Of a DNA stretch of 64,000 nucleotides, positions 62,721 through 64,000 are shown one piece after another. The notes beneath the pieces were generated by a model. The model was not told the origin of the DNA. It saw only the letters and a list, made by a program, of their open reading frames with translations, and made no database searches. This DNA is from TMP-86 sp031394735 (lineage in GTDB: Bacteria; Pseudomonadota; Gammaproteobacteria; Steroidobacterales; Steroidobacteraceae), in NCBI GenBank assembly GCA_031394735.1, contig JANMXI010000217.1:1-64000 (forward strand), given 5' to 3'. The number at the start of each line of letters is the position of its first letter. Within the stretch, counting starts at the first letter, position 1. Made by a program: the position numbers and the translations under genes.

Positions 62721-62840
62721 GATCCGTCGCCATCTCCAACCAATCGGCAAACACGATGCCCCCATCGTCACTTTGGACGCCTGCACCCGAAGAGGCACAG
62801 TCCAAGGCCGAATCTGGATCAAATGGGGAAGACAAGTGAA
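62721..62840 (+). promoter_or_regulatory. Copy B of the 120-bp shared promoter/leader
   Basis: Homologous to 61081-61200 in opposite orientation (95 of 120 positions identical, no gaps). It contains ATCGGCAAACACGAT at 62743-62757, an imperfect palindrome with the same T-N11-A spacing as copy A, and ends with GGGGAAGACAAGTG, where GTG is the TonB receptor start. Much of the difference falls outside the palindrome and the Shine-Dalgarno/start region. The element also reads as an open frame in phase with the receptor, but that is probably not translated. Confidence 0.7.
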
Positions 62841-64000
62841 TACACTCGAACATAATGCCGCGCTGATCGCGGCCAAGATGTCAGTAAAGTGCAGCCGTCG
62901 GCGGAACATACTTCGTGCCATGTTGATAGGGACAACGGGATACCTGTCCTCCGGCATTGCCTCTTCGGCTGACAGCGCGAAGCCTGCCGATGACACGCTG
63001 CAAGAGATCGTAGTGACCGGGTCGAGCATCGCGCAAAGAGCCGATAACTCCTCCGTGCCGGTGACGATTCTGACGCAGGAGGATATCGCAAAGACCGGAT
63101 TGACCTCGGCAAGCGACCTTATACAGAAGCTCCCGGCAGTACAGGGATTCCTGGCCGCCTCGAATGGAGTGAACGGCGCCGGCGCCGGCCAAACGACCGC
63201 GGCGTTGCATGCGCTGAGTTCGAAGTACACCGTGGTGCTGCTCGATGGCCAGCGCGTGGCCCAATATCCCCTCAACAGCGGGCTTGGTGGCGGCTCGGCC
63301 GTGAATCTCGAGAGCATTCCTCTGGAGGCTGTGGAACGCGTTGAAGTGCTTACCGATGGCGCCTCCGCCCTGTATGGCGCCGATGCGGTCGCCGGCGTGG
63401 TGAACTTCATCCTCAAGAAGAACAATACAGACGGCAATGTTTTCTACCACGCGTCGGTTTCGGACAGCCAAGGCGGCAACGGCTGGAGCGCAGGTTTCAG
63501 CAAAGGTTTTGGCGACCTTGCGACCGATGACTACAACCTGCTCGTCACCTACACGCATGATGTGCAAAATGAGCTTTTTGCGAGTGACCGCGCGGTTTCG
63601 CGGCGCGGCGGATTCTTCCCGTTCACATCCGACGGCACCGACTACGTGTTGAACACGCGCACCTCCAACACGGAGCCGGGCAACATCATCCTGCCGAGCG
63701 GCGTGGCTTCGTTCAATCCCTACTTCTCTGCGAATGGAAACTGCGGAAATCCGAATGCGGCAGTGCTGATCGGATCACCGACCGACACCACCTGTCGCTT
63801 CAACTTCGCAGCGACGGTGCAAGACGTTGCGCCATTCAAACGCGACGCCGGACTGATCAGAGGCACGTTCAAGGTTGGTGAGGACAGCGAGTTTTGGATT
63901 GACGTGGTCGCGTCCAGATTCGACACGACCCCGCAGTTCGCGCCGCCGGCGCAGCCACTCGGCCTCAGTCCGACCAGACTCCCGGCGCTTTGGAATGGTT
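62836..64000 (+). CDS. TonB-dependent outer-membrane receptor, 3' end beyond window
   Basis: The GTG at 62836 has GGGGAAG in the right place; the ATG at 62878 is the alternative. After a long signal peptide (to about SGIASSADSA), a TonB-box-like LQEIVVTGSSI leads into the plug domain: SVPVTILTQEDIAKTGLTSA, VVLLDGQRVAQYPL, VERVEVLTDGASALYGADAV and AGVVNFIL. The beta-barrel begins after about residue 200 and is cut by the window edge. It imports an unknown substrate. The shared leader links its expression to the cysteine hydrolase and the LysR regulator. Confidence 0.92.
   Translation, partial: MNTLEHNAALIAAKMSVKCSRRRNILRAMLIGTTGYLSSGIASSADSAKPADDTLQEIVVTGSSIAQRADNSSVPVTILTQEDIAKTGLTSASDLIQKLPAVQGFLAASNGVNGAGAGQTTAALHALSSKYTVVLLDGQRVAQYPLNSGLGGGSAVNLESIPLEAVERVEVLTDGASALYGADAVAGVVNFILKKNNTDGNVFYHASVSDSQGGNGWSAGFSKGFGDLATDDYNLLVTYTHDVQNELFASDRAVSRRGGFFPFTSDGTDYVLNTRTSNTEPGNIILPSGVASFNPYFSANGNCGNPNAAVLIGSPTDTTCRFNFAATVQDVAPFKRDAGLIRGTFKVGEDSEFWIDVVASRFDTTPQFAPPAQPLGLSPTRLPALWNG

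Noticed and set aside
62669..62835. N-terminal extension of the TonB receptor through the shared leader
   Set aside because: The frame is open and part of the copy A/B differences are silent, but the GTG with its Shine-Dalgarno at the homologous position in both copies argues that this is a leader, and the signal peptide starts after it.
1..64000. tRNA, rRNA, CRISPR array, insertion sequence or prophage
   Set aside because: No conserved tRNA T-loop, rRNA segment, regular short repeat series or transposase-like frame was seen; a covariance-model search would be needed to exclude small RNAs.

Overview
The window looks like the chromosome of a free-living Gammaproteobacterium with roughly 60% GC, possibly of the Nevskiales/Steroidobacteraceae type. 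This is inference from gene content: RdgC, a quinone-type PyrD, an OxyR with both redox cysteines, a Cpx-like two-component system, a TonB-dependent receptor and many exported peptidases. No rRNA, tRNA, CRISPR array, prophage or complete insertion sequence was seen.

Region by region: 1-10.5 kb is a compact minus-strand Tad (Flp pilus) operon running from flp at 10517 to an RHS/YD-repeat protein cut by the left edge. Most genes overlap by ATGA or GTGA. 10.6-19 kb holds a divergent SPFH protein and then a plus-strand run: oxyR, a lipase/M17-N/CHAT fusion protein, an M20 peptidase, a hexose-6-phosphate mutarotase-like protein and a selenium-binding-protein homologue. 19-31 kb is mixed metabolism and transport: M19 dipeptidase, lipoprotein, two glutathione transferase paralogues, RdgC, cupin, dicarboxylate symporter, a decayed MFS gene, flavin disulfide oxidoreductase, PepSY protein and an unrecognised protein. 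31-40 kb carries a diguanylate cyclase, an M20 peptidase, a CpxRA-like system with a Spy/CpxP-like protein, a TPR protein and an NAD(P)-binding protein. 40-60 kb mixes intact genes (pyrD, S9 peptidase, APC permease, TumE/TumA-type toxin-antitoxin, EamA transporter, MFS/spermidine synthase fusion, MBL-rhodanese, aminotransferase) with an unusual number of broken genes. 60-64 kb contains a cysteine hydrolase, a divergent LysR regulator, a small exported protein and the start of a TonB-dependent receptor.

Two things deserve attention first. (1) The 991-residue fusion protein encoded 4 bp overlapping with oxyR joins an LCAT-like lipase with an apparently intact Ser-Asp-His triad, an M17 N-terminal (macro-like) domain and a CHAT caspase-like protease with its His/Cys pair: a candidate redox-linked effector. 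(2) A 120-bp leader, ending exactly at a GTG start codon, is present twice about 1.6 kb apart in opposite orientation, once before the cysteine hydrolase and once before the TonB receptor. It aligns without gaps at 95 of 120 positions and carries a conserved LysR-type T-N11-A palindrome, so the LysR gene between them is the obvious shared regulator.

The pseudogene load (MFS, a conserved frameshifted gene, serine hydrolase, SnoaL fragment, cytochrome-like fragment, LysR fragment, RidA, heme-binding protein) is another notable property. Several are deletions rather than single-base indels, so they are unlikely to be explained by sequencing error alone.
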